Source: Argentina anserina
Lineage: Eukaryota > Streptophyta > Magnoliopsida > Rosales > Rosaceae
Assembly (NCBI RefSeq): GCF_933775445.1
Contig: NC_065877.1
Location: 28,892,001 to 28,956,000, forward strand
Reading direction: 5' to 3'
Length of the DNA stretch: 64,000 nt
Of this stretch, positions 25,999 to 38,700 are shown piece after piece. The translations under genes were made by a program, and so were the position numbers. Each line of letters starts with the position of its first letter. Position 1 is the first letter of the stretch. The notes below the pieces were generated by a model that was not told the DNA's origin, made no database searches, and was given only the letters and a program-made list of their open reading frames with translations.

Positions 25999-28900
25999 CT
26001 ACTGGTATGTCATTGCTGGTGGAGTTCCATTTGTAGCAGGGGCGGCACCAGGGTAGTTCCCATCCTTCCTTTTACCAAATGGGTTCTTTGAGTATGTATT
26101 TACAGGTCAAGGAAAGCACATAATGACAGACAATTAATCCAGAAAAGGAATGTAACATTAATAAGTCTCGAGCATTGATAAAAATAAATAAAAGTAAAAA
26201 ATCATAAGCAACAATCTATGTTTCAATACGTTAAATTATACACTCGGAAGTTCTTAAGAAAATCCAGGTACTTACATTTTATGTAACAAAACTGAAATCT
26301 AGTGGAACTTATTTGATGAGAACTCATCACGGTATATCAACAGAAGGAAACATCACTATGGTATAATGATCATATGCAAACCTTACACTGAAACAATAAT
26401 CACTGAAAAGGAACATTTTTGCTAAAGTAAATGAGCAAATCCAATGATTTATGCATAGAGAAAAGCTTTTTCATATACTATAATATAAGAACTTGTTTAG
26501 TGATTATAAAGACCTACAAGCTCTCTAACTGGAGACCAGAAATAAAAGTAAACCAACTTGTCTTCAACCAAATCCTTGACTTGTGCAACAACGGTACCAA
26601 GTCCTTGACTTGTGCATCCAGAAGATGGAAATATAAAGGTGAGTTGAGTAATTAGTGTAATTGTTAAGAGGTTTTAGCACCAAGGTACATGATCACACAA
26701 TCTAACCCTACACCAAGAGTCCTAATGCTAGCATTTCAATTCAATTAGTCCAGTACAGTTACGTACTGGTGAAACAACCAAAAGGATCAGCAATAACAAA
26801 GCAAAAAAGGATATTGTATTCTCATGCCTATAGAACCAGAGCTGGGGATGACAGCACCCTGAAAATTGTGGTGTACAGCGGTGGCACTGTTTACATCCTG
26901 CAAAAGGACCCGTTTAGAAAATATGTGCATCTCAATATGAAAAAATTACTAATTGAATACATTTAGGATTTCAGGGTTTAAACATCCAAATAACTATTAC
27001 TTACTTCAAACTCAATGAAGCAAACAGTATGCCTTTCCTGTCTCAAGATCTTCATTTGCTTAAATCCAGGTTGTCTTCATGAAACAAAACAAAATTGTCT
27101 ATTTAGCAGGCATCCTTACATCATAAGAGACGAAACAAAACACAAAATGAGATGAGAGATTCATACGAGCTGAATAAGCCCCTCAGTTCTTCCTCATTAA
27201 TACTCTCTCCTAGATTGCCAATAAATAAGGTATTGCATGGTGGATTATCTTTGGTGTTCTGTGGAGAAACAAGGGAGCATTAAAGAGTGGGTAACACAAA
27301 CAAAACAAATTATTATAATACAGATATATCCTCAATAAATTGAGTGCATACAAAGAGCCAAGATAACTAAAGAACGCAACTTCCAGTCTTAAGACTTATT
27401 TAGTGATTATAAAGACCTAGAAGCTGTCTCTGTTGTGCTGCATAGAAGGTATCCAACAGTTCTTATGTTCTTTCTTTCTTTTCTTTTTTCAGTGAACTAA
27501 CTCTGAAATGGTGTGCCTTGGCTTTCCATATTAATAATGATGCTTTTAAAGCCTAAGTTCCTCCAGTTTAGAGCAAGCTCCTACAGACACATTACCAACA
27601 GAAGCCCCAGCTCCTAGCAGTCCCCATTTTTCAGTTTACAAAAGACTTGTGACAATTTGCTCAATCAAAGAGTGGGTTTCTCCCATAGTCCCATAATCTT
27701 GTTCATATTCTATCATTCCAGATATAACTTTGTTTGAGGGACTATGGGTTCTACTTTTCCATTCAGGTGTGTATATTGACATGGGCTGTTTGATCACCTA
27801 CATGGCTACATTTATATCCCACAAAGGCTTTTGAGGTAAAACCTAGATGGATATAAGTCAATTACGACCCATATAAGAAAGTTAAAGAGACGAGCTAGAA
27901 AATTAGAATACTGGTTTCACTTCTCAGTCCTCATCAATGTTGAAAGCTATACAACTAGTGGTAAATAAACCTAATTACAAGCACCCACCCCAGGTTTGAT
28001 CCTAGTCAGTGCCCTTGAGAGTGACTTAAGCTACTTGTAACACATTGGAATCCCAACATATTAGATGCTACCGTTAAGCAATGACACACAAAGACACAAG
28101 CATAAAACTAGTTGAGACGTGTCTTTGTTAGTTGATCATTCTTGAAATAAGTAACGCTAAACATATATCTAGATGGATATCACTTTCAGCTATCTCAACT
28201 GCCAGAAAAAAAAAATCAAATATCATCAGTTAATGAAACGAAACACCTTGTTAACATTCTAAAGTATCATCTAAAGTATCATATGAACTCATCAGGTAAC
28301 AAACAGACTTTTGCATTATCCTAGAATATCTCAAAACCAAGTGCTCGGGACAAAAAAAAAGGCTCAGAATATTACCAGTACAGGTACATAACTGCTAGGT
28401 GCTGGTACAGGAGCAGAAGGGGGCATTGGTACTGGAGCAACAGGATAACCATATGGATCGTAAGGAGGAGGTGGCGGTGCCATATACCTGGGCCACATAA
28501 GCAACATTCAAATGAGAAAACATAACTAAAAACAATCTCGAATCTGGAGAGGTAGACAGAGGCAACTAAATTCGTTTCGAGAATTATATTATCAGTCATA
28601 ATATCTGGTAGTTAAAAATAGCGATTCTAACAGGAAAATAGAAGAGATAAATTCTTACCCGTGTCCCCAAACAGGCGGTGGCGGAGGATGAAAAGGCACC
28701 GGACTGGAATAACCAGCCTGTGTATAGTCACCAGTACGTAACCGTTTACTCTGATCGTAAGCATTTGAATCCCCTACAATCCCTACAATTCCAACACATA
28801 ACAGATTGTATTACCACCACCAACTTGTAAGCAACTACGCATTGCCATTCATGCGGCAATAGCAAACATAATTCTAGTTCCCACTATCAAATTCAATTGG

Positions 28901-29473
28901 AAACTATTATGAACTCAATTCTTCAGTAAAACGTATCAAATTGTCCATTTCAACTCTGAAATTAAACAAATTGAGCTGCATTCACACCTCTTTTCACAAA
29001 AAGATTCTTCTTAGCCATCTCAGTATGCAACACTGCCTTCGATTCCGTATCGAAAACCATACTCTGCACCATCCAAACTCCAAATCAAAAATCCAAAACC
29101 TTTACATCATCAACACCAACAAAAAATACAGTCAACACAGCCGTTGACGAACCTGAAGGGCGTCCTTGGCTGCAATAGCCTGCTGAGCAGTGGCGAACAG
29201 CGCGAAGCTCATCGGCTTCTCGCCTTTGTAGTTGACCTGAGACGCCTCGTATCCCGGCAGCCATCGCAGGAGGTTCTGAATCTCCCGCTCCTTAACATCT
29301 TCAGGAAGACCGGTGATAAAAATAGTGCGGACCTCATCGTTGGCGGGCCGGTTCGGGTTGTCGACGAGGTGGTGAGGGGGAGGCGGCGCCGCGGATACGA
29401 CCGCCGGAGGAGGAGGAGGCGCGGCCGCCGGCGCCCATTGCTGGTGGTAAGGGTGGATTCCCGCACCCGCCAT
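25999..29473 (-). CDS. Two-RRM RNA-binding protein (At3g21215-like), 8 exons, 324 aa
   Basis: Exons in gene order: 29473-29153, 29063-28988, 28782-28659, 28487-28376, 27258-27167, 27074-27005, 26897-26815, 26095-25999; lengths sum to 975 bases in frame. RRM1 (about residues 48-130) has TIFITGLP and the conserved RWLPGYEASQVN segment. A proline/tyrosine-rich linker (about 150-210) follows, then RRM2 (about 214-293) with TLFIGNL as RNP2 and HTVCFIEF as RNP1. The tail has the basic NPFGKRKD motif. The order matches a plant family described as nuclear-speckle or scw1-like RNA-binding proteins, with a likely role in mRNA processing. The last intron is a U12-type AT-AC intron, required to keep the QYSKNPFGKR junction. 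The promoter lies within about 200 bases of the start of a divergent F-box pseudogene. Confidence 0.88.
26096..26814 (-). other. U12-type AT-AC intron in the RRM gene
   Basis: On the minus strand the intron starts ATATCCTTT, an exact match to the U12 AT-AC donor consensus, and ends AAATAC. The branch-site motif TTCCTTGAC (26106-26114) matches the U12 branch consensus and lies about 11 bases before the acceptor, the distance expected. No GT donor is available that keeps the frame: the exon ends ...ATG AGA ATA CA and resumes A TAC TCA AAG. Such introns are removed by the minor spliceosome. Confidence 0.88.
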
Positions 29474-29674
29474 ATCAAAGCCCTAGCTTTACCTTCGAGA
29501 GAGAGACAACCGCGAGAGATTGGCAATTTTTGAGCGTCTATTTTAATTTTCAGAAACTATATTCGCATCTTATATTATATTTTTATTATCTCCAGAAAAA
29601 AAAATCAAAATAAAAAACATTATTGATAGAATAAAAGCATGCACATAGCACACTCAAACAATCCCAATTAAACA
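29474..29674. promoter_or_regulatory. Short divergent intergenic region (RRM gene / F-box pseudogene)
   Basis: Only about 200 bases separate the RRM start codon (minus) from the first ATG of the F-box relic (plus). The left part is the leader of the RRM gene, with a GAGAGAGA motif at about 29498-29506; the rest is A-rich. It may act as a shared promoter. Confidence 0.4.
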
Positions 29675-30685
29675 ATGTCCGAACGCACTCTCCAGTCGCC
29701 GGCAGGAAGAGCTGGTTCACTCCGGCATCGGGTGTGTTGATGATCTCGGCTCTGTCATCGACGAGATACTGTCATGGCTACCTGTGAAGTCGTTGCTTCG
29801 TTTTCGGAGTGTGTGCAAGGCGTGGCGGGCGTTGATCTCCGAGTCTTTTTTTTTTTAACAAGCACCTCGCCCACACCAAAATCAACCCAAGGTCATGATG
29901 GCCCTGTTCCGAGCAGAGAGCTTCATTTTCCGGTACTTAGTAGATCACTTATTGAAGATTTTGAGATAGAGTTCGTTGGTACATGCAGTGGCTTAAATTG
30001 TGTATTGTATGATCCTTGGAGAAAACCAGTTGTATTATGACCTCTACCCTCGTATTACTTATGATGATCAATTTTGTTTTTCTGGGTTGGGTTACGATTC
30101 CACTACTGATGATTACAAGGTTATACTTGGTGGTTATTTTTGGGGCAAGGGATCTGTTTTAGTGTTTACCCTAAAAACAGGTTCACTGGGTATTATGACT
30201 TGTGTGGTTATGAGTGCTTGGTTAACGAAACTCTACACTGGGTATTGAAGGGGAATGAAGACCTGCATATGATGATTCCTACAACTACAAAGATAGTGTC
30301 ATTTGATTTAGCAGATGAGAAACTCCATGAGATTCCATTCCCTTTTCCTCCCAATCATGCACATAGGCCTGGATTGTTTGCTGGAGTTGGAGTTCTGTAT
30401 AACTGCCTAACCCTGCACTTGCAACCCATGTTTTGCGAAGCTGGGGGCAAGATGTGGGTGATGAAGGAATCTTGGAGTAAAGCCGTAAACATCCCTCCAG
30501 TGGTTCCAGGTGAAGAGCATATATGCTGGACATGCATTTCTGAGGATGGTGTACTTTTGATGCAGTCGTTGGATGGACCCTTTAAACTGTATAATCCCAT
30601 GGAAAAGACATTCAGGATGTTGTCTGATAGTATTTCGAATCCAGCTACTTACGTAGAGAGCTTAGTTTCACCATGGCAGTACTAA
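29675..30685 (+). pseudogene. F-box (FBA/CPR30-type) pseudogene with several frameshifts
   Basis: An F-box core is readable around 29757-29850 (LPVKSLLRFRSVCKAWRALI), but the ATG at 29675 is in another frame and meets a stop after about 20 codons. An 11-base T run at about 29846 breaks the frame before NKHLAHTKINP. The F-box-associated domain continues in changing frames: IEDFEIEFVGTCSGLNC at about 29950, LGYDSTTDDYKVILGGYF at about 30087, then a long open stretch to the stop at 30683 (LVNETLHWVLKGN, KIVSFDLADEKLHEIPFP, WVMKESW). Intact members are substrate adaptors of SCF ubiquitin ligases. At least three frameshifts are needed, so a functional protein is unlikely. Confidence 0.82.
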
Positions 30686-32277
30686 TGGATGATGAAGTCT
30701 ATCGTCACATAACTCACATTTTCGTTTTCAACTGCTCACTCAATATCTTGATTATCTTCTGATCCAGTTATTGGTAGAGTTAGAAGTAGTCGAACCGCAC
30801 TGATGATTCAAGTCCACCTTAGCCTTTTTGTTTTTGAATCATCACATGTGAGTTAGAAAGTTAAAATGACTCGTACCTTTTGTGCTTAAATCTAAATTAT
30901 GCTGTAAAATGACTGTCTAATGTCAGGAATGGAGCACTGGTAAAACTTTCATATGCATTCTCTGCTACTTGTATTGTGGGCTCATATTTCATGCTTTTAA
31001 GTTTTAACTTGAATGTACCATCGCATCCCAATATTTGTTCAAATGCATAATCTTTTAGATTGCAGCTTAGTAAACTTCATTAAGATTTTGCTGTGAAATA
31101 TTAGTAAGACAAAAGACTCATTCCAAGAACTCATACAATCAATATCACTTTTTATATTTCCTTTTGAACTACCTCTGAACTAGTCTCTGGAATTTTACCC
31201 CTACTCCTATGTCAATTCTTTTACCCCCCCCCCCCCCCCTTTATATCCTGGTGTTTGTGCATGAAGCTGCACTGGCTGCAAAGGGAAATGTTTGTAGAAG
31301 TCTTGGAAGTTGGAACTGTGGCAATAAATCATCACCTATTATTGAAGGCCTCCTGAATTTTGCCTTCTTGATCAATGATCTGCGGTGGATCACATATGAA
31401 CAAACCCTTCACTCATTGAAATCTCATCTGTTGGGATTGAATTTCTGTGGTAGCGTACTATAATACAGTTTGTCATGCTTTGCTGTACTTTGTCTGCTCC
31501 TTTCGTGAATCTTTTTTTTTTTTTTCATTTGCAACTTGGCATCTTATTTCGCGCACTCATTTTGTTTTTGCACTTCGAAGTCCAATATAAAGCTATGGTG
31601 GAAGTGCAATCTCTACTATCTGGTTCAGCTGCAGTACGTTATTTGGTGTATTTTGAAATGCTATTTGTTCATGAATTGCTATAGTGAGGATTCGGTTATC
31701 TTGAGCTTGCCTGTGAAGAGTTCTGTTGATAAAGTATGAGTTGGTGTATGCACCTCTGAAAGTCTGAAACTGTCTTTTAATGGCATGAGAGTTCATTAGT
31801 CTTGGGGAGACTAAACTAACCCACTAGGAATAGAAGAAACTGGCAGTTGACTCCTGAGAAATCTAGCTCAAATCACGTTAGCTGTAGGCATAAGAACTTC
31901 AAAAACTGGGTACATTGATAGAAGAATCTTCAGCAAACTCTTCCTAGTTCCAACTTCCAACCTCTGAATACAATCAAGCACTTTATTTACCAGCAGAAGA
32001 ATTACTTTTACAACCACCAGCATGGATAATAAGACAACAACAAGGAGAAAGCAAGCCAACAAACATAAGCAGCAACAATAGCAATCTCCGAAAGCAGGTA
32101 AAGAATTGCCATGACTAACTAAAAGACAGCTCTAAAATTCTGACTTCTGTCAGAACATATTGGCACATCCCTAATATCTAGCTAGAGGAAACTCATAAAA
32201 CAACCGAAGTTTGCTTACCAAGCAACTTTGGATATTAACTCACCACTGTAAACTATAGTTACGACCATTACCTTTCC
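30686..32277. other. Intergenic region between F-box pseudogene and PGDH
   Basis: No gene is recognised. It contains a 16-base C homopolymer (31224-31239), a 14-base T run near 31510, and short frames without known domains. A weakly hydrophobic 64-codon minus frame at 31868-32062 is not supported. The right end is the 3' UTR of PGDH. Confidence 0.5.
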
Positions 32278-35200
32278 CTATAGCTTAAGGAACACAAACT
32301 CTTCAATAGAAGCTACATCCCCGATTTTCTTCAAGGTCTCCTTGCTTGGTTCCTCGTCTACACCAATAGCCATGATCGCTTTCTTCAGGATGGTTCTTCC
32401 CACACTCATAAAGCTCACATTCACATTCTGGCTCCCAAGAATATTTCCCACCTTGCCAATCATTCCGGGTTGATCCACCTGCCGGCACAAGATAAGGTTC
32501 CCTTCAAGGCTAACGTCCACGCCAAACGATCCCAAACATGTGAGATGAGGTTCCCCATACTTCACTTTCCCCTCGATGCTTATGCTTCCATTATCCGAAA
32601 CAGAACTTGCAAATTTGGAGTCCACATTTGATATGTGCACCTGGATTGAGTCGACAGGGTACTCAGGAGAAGCGTCGACAGTTACCTTTTCCTCACTTAT
32701 GCGCAGACCTTTCTGCTTGGCAACATAATCTGCATTTACTAGGTTGATGAATGAGGTAGATATCGGCTCAATGATGCCTTTAATGATCATGGCCCGGAGA
32801 AGTCTAGTATCCAAGTCATCAGGATCTCGAGCAGATTTGTACACCACCCTCACAGTTGTGATTCCACTCCCTCCTGCTACCAATTGTACGGCTAATTTTC
32901 CCAGCTTCTCAGCAAGAACAACATAAGGAGACAACTCGGACATAACCTGAGGACATAAACCATGTAAAAAAATTTGATGTTCTGCTATGAAGAAAGTACT
33001 ATAACTTACTCAAAAATGGACTGATGCACCATCATCATTTACCTCAGGAGCAACCATAGGTGCATTGACAGCAGTTGCAGAAAGTTCACCTTGCAGTGCT
33101 CCAACTACAGCCTCAGCTATTTCAATTGCTACACCTTCCTGAATTTCCCACAAAAATTTCAATGATTTAAGTAGGATATCTTTCAGTACAGAAGTTTGCA
33201 ATCAATAAAGTAAATTGAATATATACCAAATCAGAGAAATTTAGCAAACCTGTGCTTCCTTTGTGCTAGCTCCAAGATGAGGTGTGACCGTCACATTCTC
33301 ATGTTGCACCAACTTGCTTTCTTTTGCCGGAGGCTCCTCAGTAAACACATCAAGTGCAGCCTGTTCCAAAAGATATATAACAGCCTTTTATGAACAGATC
33401 AAACAATACTTAAATCTAGTCAAATTGAATAGAATGCATAATAAGTCATATGTGACACTAATTAGTAAGTGGTTGCCATCTAGTACTCCATAATCCATAT
33501 AAGAGTCAACTGGACACATGATGATTTAAAAACAATACTAAAATCTATTCTGCAGAAAAACATGCTATGCTGTTAAGTTTAACAGGATCATCATTCATAC
33601 CTGAGCTACAACTCCACTATCAAGGGCTCTGACTAATGCATCTTCGTCGATGACTCCACCCCTTGCAACATTAATGATGCGAACACCCTTCTTCATCTTT
33701 GAAAACGTATCATCATTGAACACCTTCGACGTAGTAGGAGTAAGGGGCATATGCAGAGACACAAAATCTGCAGTGGATATGGCCTGGTCGAAAGAGACCA
33801 AATCCACACCAATGGCACGAGCTCTATCAGCTGGAGCATATGGATCATGAGCAATAACATGCATTCCCAAGCCTTTTGCACGTCTTGCAACTTCGGATCC
33901 AACTTTTCCGAACCCCATTACTGCTAATGTCTTCCCAACAAGAGAGACACCAACATACTTGTTTCTTTTCCATAGTCCTGCAAAGATGATTATTAATGTA
34001 AGCCTTCTCATTAGCTTAGTACTAATAATTCTGCTGGATCAGACAAGAAAGTAAAACAATGTAGTGAACCATCTCAAAGTTCTTCAAAGATCCCTGCTAG
34101 AACTTGAAAACTCAAGTTCTTATGTCAAAACTAAAACATGTAAAATTAATTACAACCTTCTTCATTATTTTAGCAATCGAAATATTGTAACAATTTAATG
34201 ATCTGGGAACTTATGATTGCATTGCAACCATATTCAGGTTTACTATTGAGGTGGCTAGACACAAAAAGGGGGCAGTCTTTTAAACTGAGACAGGAAATAG
34301 CACATTCGACTATTCGAGTTTCCATCTCGTAGTTCATTGGATTGAATAGAACCTCAGACATGCAATTCCATCTGTTTCATTACAAATCTGAGATTCTGAG
34401 ACAAGCATATTGAGTTGTGCCTCATTTAGCAGTGTTCCATATCAGTAGTAACTTATTTGAAGTCTCCACACAAAAACTATAGCAACACTTAGTTCATTGA
34501 CAATGAGTCTCTGTATTATTGTATGTAATGAACTAATGATGCAGGAGCCAGGAGGTATATTCATAGTGAAAGACTCGAAGCTAAGAAACAAAAGGCAATA
34601 TCTGACGAATCTTGATGCTTGATTCTGAATCTCCTATATAAAGAATTTCCCATTATTTAAAAGGGCCACACATGTGAAGCATGTGCAGACCACCACCACC
34701 CCGACTTCACTAATGTCAGCAAATATCTACCATCCAATCATTCAAGCAGTTTCGCCCTCTTGCTTGGAACAATCACATTTCTAGTTTTCTACCCAGAAAA
34801 CGATGGATCACTACCATTCAGTGTCACAACCACTAGAGTTCCAAAGGTGATTGAAACCACTGAAAACGTACAAAAGCGGCAATTCGACCCTGGCATTCAC
34901 CACTCTCACCAACCAAAACTCAACACTATCATGAGAAAACTACTCGTCCCCGAAAAAAATACCTAAGAACCCTAGATCTACAACGAAAAGTTCCACTCAC
35001 AACTCACAACTGCTACTTTCAATCATTAAGTAAAAGCTTACCCTCTTTTATCGATTTTATATAGGTGAGCCATGAGAAATCATGTCAGGATCTCCTAATA
35101 TATGTTTCACCATCATCACCTCAGATCATAATAACTGAAAGTCTGAAACAGATAATAATAACCTAAAGGAAATTTACCGAGCAGTTCAAACTAATAACCG

Positions 35201-35964
35201 GACGTCACAAATAAAAAACAATGTCGCATAATTTACGCCGGAGGGTGCTCATATAATATTGACCAAACCTGAAATAAAATTAAATAAAACATACCAGCTT
35301 TCATAGAAGCATCTGCCTGAGCGACGTTTCTAGCCATGGAAGTGAGCAGGGCGATGCCGTGCTCTGCTGCGGCGACGGTGTTTGCAGTCGGCGCATTAAC
35401 GACGAGGCATCCGAACTCCGTCGCAGCCTGCAGATCCACATTGTCTATACCAACCCCTGCTCTCCCCACCACCTTCAGCCTCCCCTTGGACGCCTCAAAA
35501 ACCTCCCTGCTCACCTTCGTCCCGCTCCGCACGATCAGCGCGTCACATGCTGAGATCTTTAGGCAGAGCTCCTCCGGCGTGAGGTTGTACGCGCACTCGA
35601 GGTTCCCTAACTGGCGTAGGACCTCCAGCCCTGCTTCTCCGAGCTTCTCGGAGACCAGGATCGTGGGCTTGGAGTCGGAAGATGGCGACTTGGTGATGTT
35701 GGACGCAGGAGAAGATGAAAACTCCGCAGTTTTCAGAGCGTTTGTGACTACGAGAGATAGGGTTGAAGCATTTAAACGAGAATGTGCTGGAAAGATGGAA
35801 TGAGAGAGCTTTAGGGAGATGGGGGAGGAGGAGGAGGTGGTGGTGTTGAGGAAGGAGAGATGGGAAGCTTTTGATGATGAAGAAGGAGGTGGTGTTTTTG
35901 AAGGGTTGGTGGTGAAGGTGGAGATGACTTTGAGGGAAGAAGAAGAGGAACAAGAAGAAGCCAT
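32278..35964 (-). CDS. PGDH: D-3-phosphoglycerate dehydrogenase, plastid, 5 exons, 640 aa
   Basis: Exons in gene order: 35964-35295, 33977-33601, 33360-33250, 33138-33043, 32946-32278; all GT-AG, and together 641 codons. The first 80 or so residues are Ser/Thr-rich with few acids, as in a chloroplast transit peptide. The catalytic core follows: [12 protein letters not shown] at the start, the NAD-binding GFGKVG (245-250), Arg in NVARGG (about 329), Glu in DVFTEEP (about 358) and His in TPHLGAS (about 377). An allosteric substrate-binding domain and a C-terminal ACT domain (about 568-640) complete it. The enzyme oxidises 3-phosphoglycerate to 3-phosphohydroxypyruvate, the first step of the phosphorylated serine pathway. 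ASB plus ACT domains suggest amino-acid feedback regulation. Length is in the range of plant PGDH1-3; which paralogue it is cannot be decided here. The first intron is long (about 1.3 kb). Confidence 0.94.
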
Positions 35965-37249
35965 GGAAAGTGGGATGTGGTGTTTTTGTGTCTTGTGTTT
36001 TTCTGTGCTTAGAAAAGTGCGAGACTTGTTGGGATCTTAAAGGGAAAGAAGAGTTTTTTGCAACCTCATTTTAGGCGAGGAATTAAACTAAAACTCTAAA
36101 AGTGGATAAATGTTTTTGCAAAAGAAAAACAGAAAATACAAATTTAACCCAAATGAATTACAGCCCTGCAGAGATTTTGGCATTTTGCTTTTGCCCCCTA
36201 AAACCATAGGCTACTATTCAACAGTTGCATTATGAAACCTTTAATTTGTTCATTAGTTGTACACTCGCGAATCTAAGTCTTTTTCGTGAGTAGTTAATAC
36301 TTCAAACATATAATCATATGCATCAAATATTATTCATGGGTTGATAGTGTAAAGTTATCTAAATTAACTACATTTACTATTTAGTATTAGCCTCATGACA
36401 CACATTCTGTGTGCAATTTTTTTTTCTAATTGAAATTGTGAAAAAACAAAATAAAACTAATAGTTAGTAATTTATCATAGCTAGATAGATTTTGGAGTTT
36501 AATAAATTTTGGGCAATTCATGTAGATGTTTAATAAACCATATCGTACCTTGTTTTTTGCTGAGGATGGCTCTGCTAAGGGCAATGACATGACCTAGGTG
36601 TTTAGTTTGTGTATATTTTATATTCTCTAGCCATATTAGATTAGTTGTAGAATAGACATGTTTGAATAAGTTGAGCTTCATGTCGAATGAGTAGACATAT
36701 GTTATGTACCATCATGAGTCTCTCACAACTTCTTATCTATTTGTAGATGGTAGTAGAGGGATAATGGTTATTCTGACATTGATTTCAATTTTTGTCTATT
36801 CTATATTGTCTAGCCATATCAGATTAGTTGTAGAATAGACATGTTTGAATAAGTTTAGCTTCATGTCAAATGAGTAGACATATGTTATATACCGTCGTGA
36901 GTGTCTCTCACAACTTATCTATTTGTAGATGGTAGCAGAAGGATAATGGTTATTTTGACATTGATTTCAATTTTATAAAAACTCATTTGTAGCAGAGGGA
37001 TAATGGTTGTGCTGGTATTGATTTCAATTTTATAAAAACTCATTGGTTTCCTTAAAAAAAAAAAAAGTAGATCAAATATTTAATCATCTCAGTTTCCTTC
37101 TTACTTTATTAATAGAAGATTTATATTATAGTCACGCAAAACAATCGTACCACGTGGTGTTGCAACTGGTCAATTAGGATCTAACCTTTATTCAAAATTC
37201 TATGTACCTTTCTAACTCGACAACTGTTAGATTTATTTTAAGGGTACTG
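35965..37249. other. Promoter side of PGDH and AT-rich intergenic DNA
   Basis: The first 100 bases hold the PGDH leader. Beyond it the DNA is AT-rich without genes, apart from the tandem repeat annotated at 36609-37045. Confidence 0.5.
36609..37045. repeat. Tandem repeat, about 183-base unit, 2.3 copies
   Basis: Two nearly identical units (starting at about 36609 and 36793) share the words ATTAGTTGTAGAATAGACATG and GAGTAGACATATGTTAT, and end in GGATAATGGTTAT...TTGATTTCAATTTT. A third partial copy of about 58 bases follows at 36988. A diverged relative of the same unit is seen at about 62487-62570, so this belongs to a dispersed family. Confidence 0.8.
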
Positions 37250-38130
37250 CTATGCACACACCCTTACCCCATATTCTTTTACAGAATACCCAAATTACCT
37301 TTAAAAAAATTTCCCTCCTTTTTCTTATTTCTTCCCTTTCTCTTTCTCTCAAACTTATTAATCCAACTCTAACATATAGTGGGAACTATCTAGCCGACAA
37401 CCCAATTGACGATGAGAAATTAAACCACATACATAGAATCCTGTCTTTTGAAGGTTCATGGTTATGTGCCAGATTTTTCACTTCCACTTTCCAGAACCCT
37501 TATGCCTTTTTTTTTTCTCCCCACAATTTCATAAGATGTAACGACCCTAAAATTTCGAGTATAAAAACTCAAAATTTCAAAGTCGTTAAACACCAAACAA
37601 TCTCAATGAAATCGAAATCATTTAAAATGCCATAGCGGATTATCTCTGAGTTCAAAATACAACTCAGTCAAACCGATTATTACAAACCAAATTATAATTC
37701 AACATTATAACAAATGGAAATGTATAATCCTCACAACAACCTCACAAGATAGTCACACCAAATCCTCACACAAGTTGGAGATAAATAACTTCAAGTCCTC
37801 TGAGCGGTCCGTCAATTTCCGCTAATCCACACCTGCGGAGTTATCCACTACACCATCGAATTGGTGCACCGGGATTGTAAACACAAACCCAGTAAGCTTT
37901 ACAGCTCGTATGAGTAAAATGAAAATATAACTCGCATAACAATATATACGAAAATCCACAAATCAAACAAATATAAATGCACTCATAAGTCAATGGACGG
38001 CCCATCTGGTTGTCCCAAAAAAAATATGAAATGAAACGCTCATGAGAAATTAAGCAACCCTTCTGGCTACCCAAATGCATTTATAATACGGGTACTAAAG
38101 AACGCTGGTACATTTCTGTTACCCCTCTCG

Positions 38131-38700
38131 TAGTACACCGCCGATATTGGGCAACCACCTGCTACCCAACATCCAAAAATATGAGTACTCATGAGCAGAT
38201 AACCACCTGTTACCTCACATGCAGTACTCCGGCAGACAGACTAGAGCTCTAACTGTATCGTAACTTTCGCCCGGCCAAAGGCTAGGTTTCGACTTGCCAA
38301 ACACGTACAATAATCTCACATCATATTGTACAAAAATCAAGTCCGAAGACAAATCAACATTTTAACAATCACACCTCATATTGTACAAAACAACACCTCA
38401 TATTGTACAAAACACCTCATAGTACACCGCCGATATTGGGCAACCACCCGCTACCCAACATCCAAAAATATGAGTACTCATGAGCAGATAACCACCCGTT
38501 ACCTCACATGCAGTACTCCGGTAGACAGACTAGAGCTCTAACTGTATCGTAACTTTCGCCCGGCCAAAAGCTAGGTTCCGACTTGCCAAACACGTACAAT
38601 AATCTCACATCATATTGTACAAAAATCAAGTCCGAAGACAAATCAACATTTTAACAATCACACCTCATATTGTACAAAATAACACCTCATATTGTACAAA
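38131..38700. repeat. 289-base tandem duplication inside the solo LTR
   Basis: The segment beginning TAGTACACCGCCGATATTGG at 38131 starts again at 38420. The copies differ at only a few positions (for example CACCTGCTACC against CACCCGCTACC). Both contain runs of the word CACCTCATATTGTACAAA. Confidence 0.85.

Noticed and set aside
29144..29533. 129-codon plus frame across RRM exon 1
   Set aside because: It is the antisense of GC-rich proline codons; the arginine-rich product is a composition artefact.
31868..32062. Short hydrophobic minus frame after PGDH
   Set aside because: It lies in the PGDH 3' flank, is low in complexity and has no similarity.
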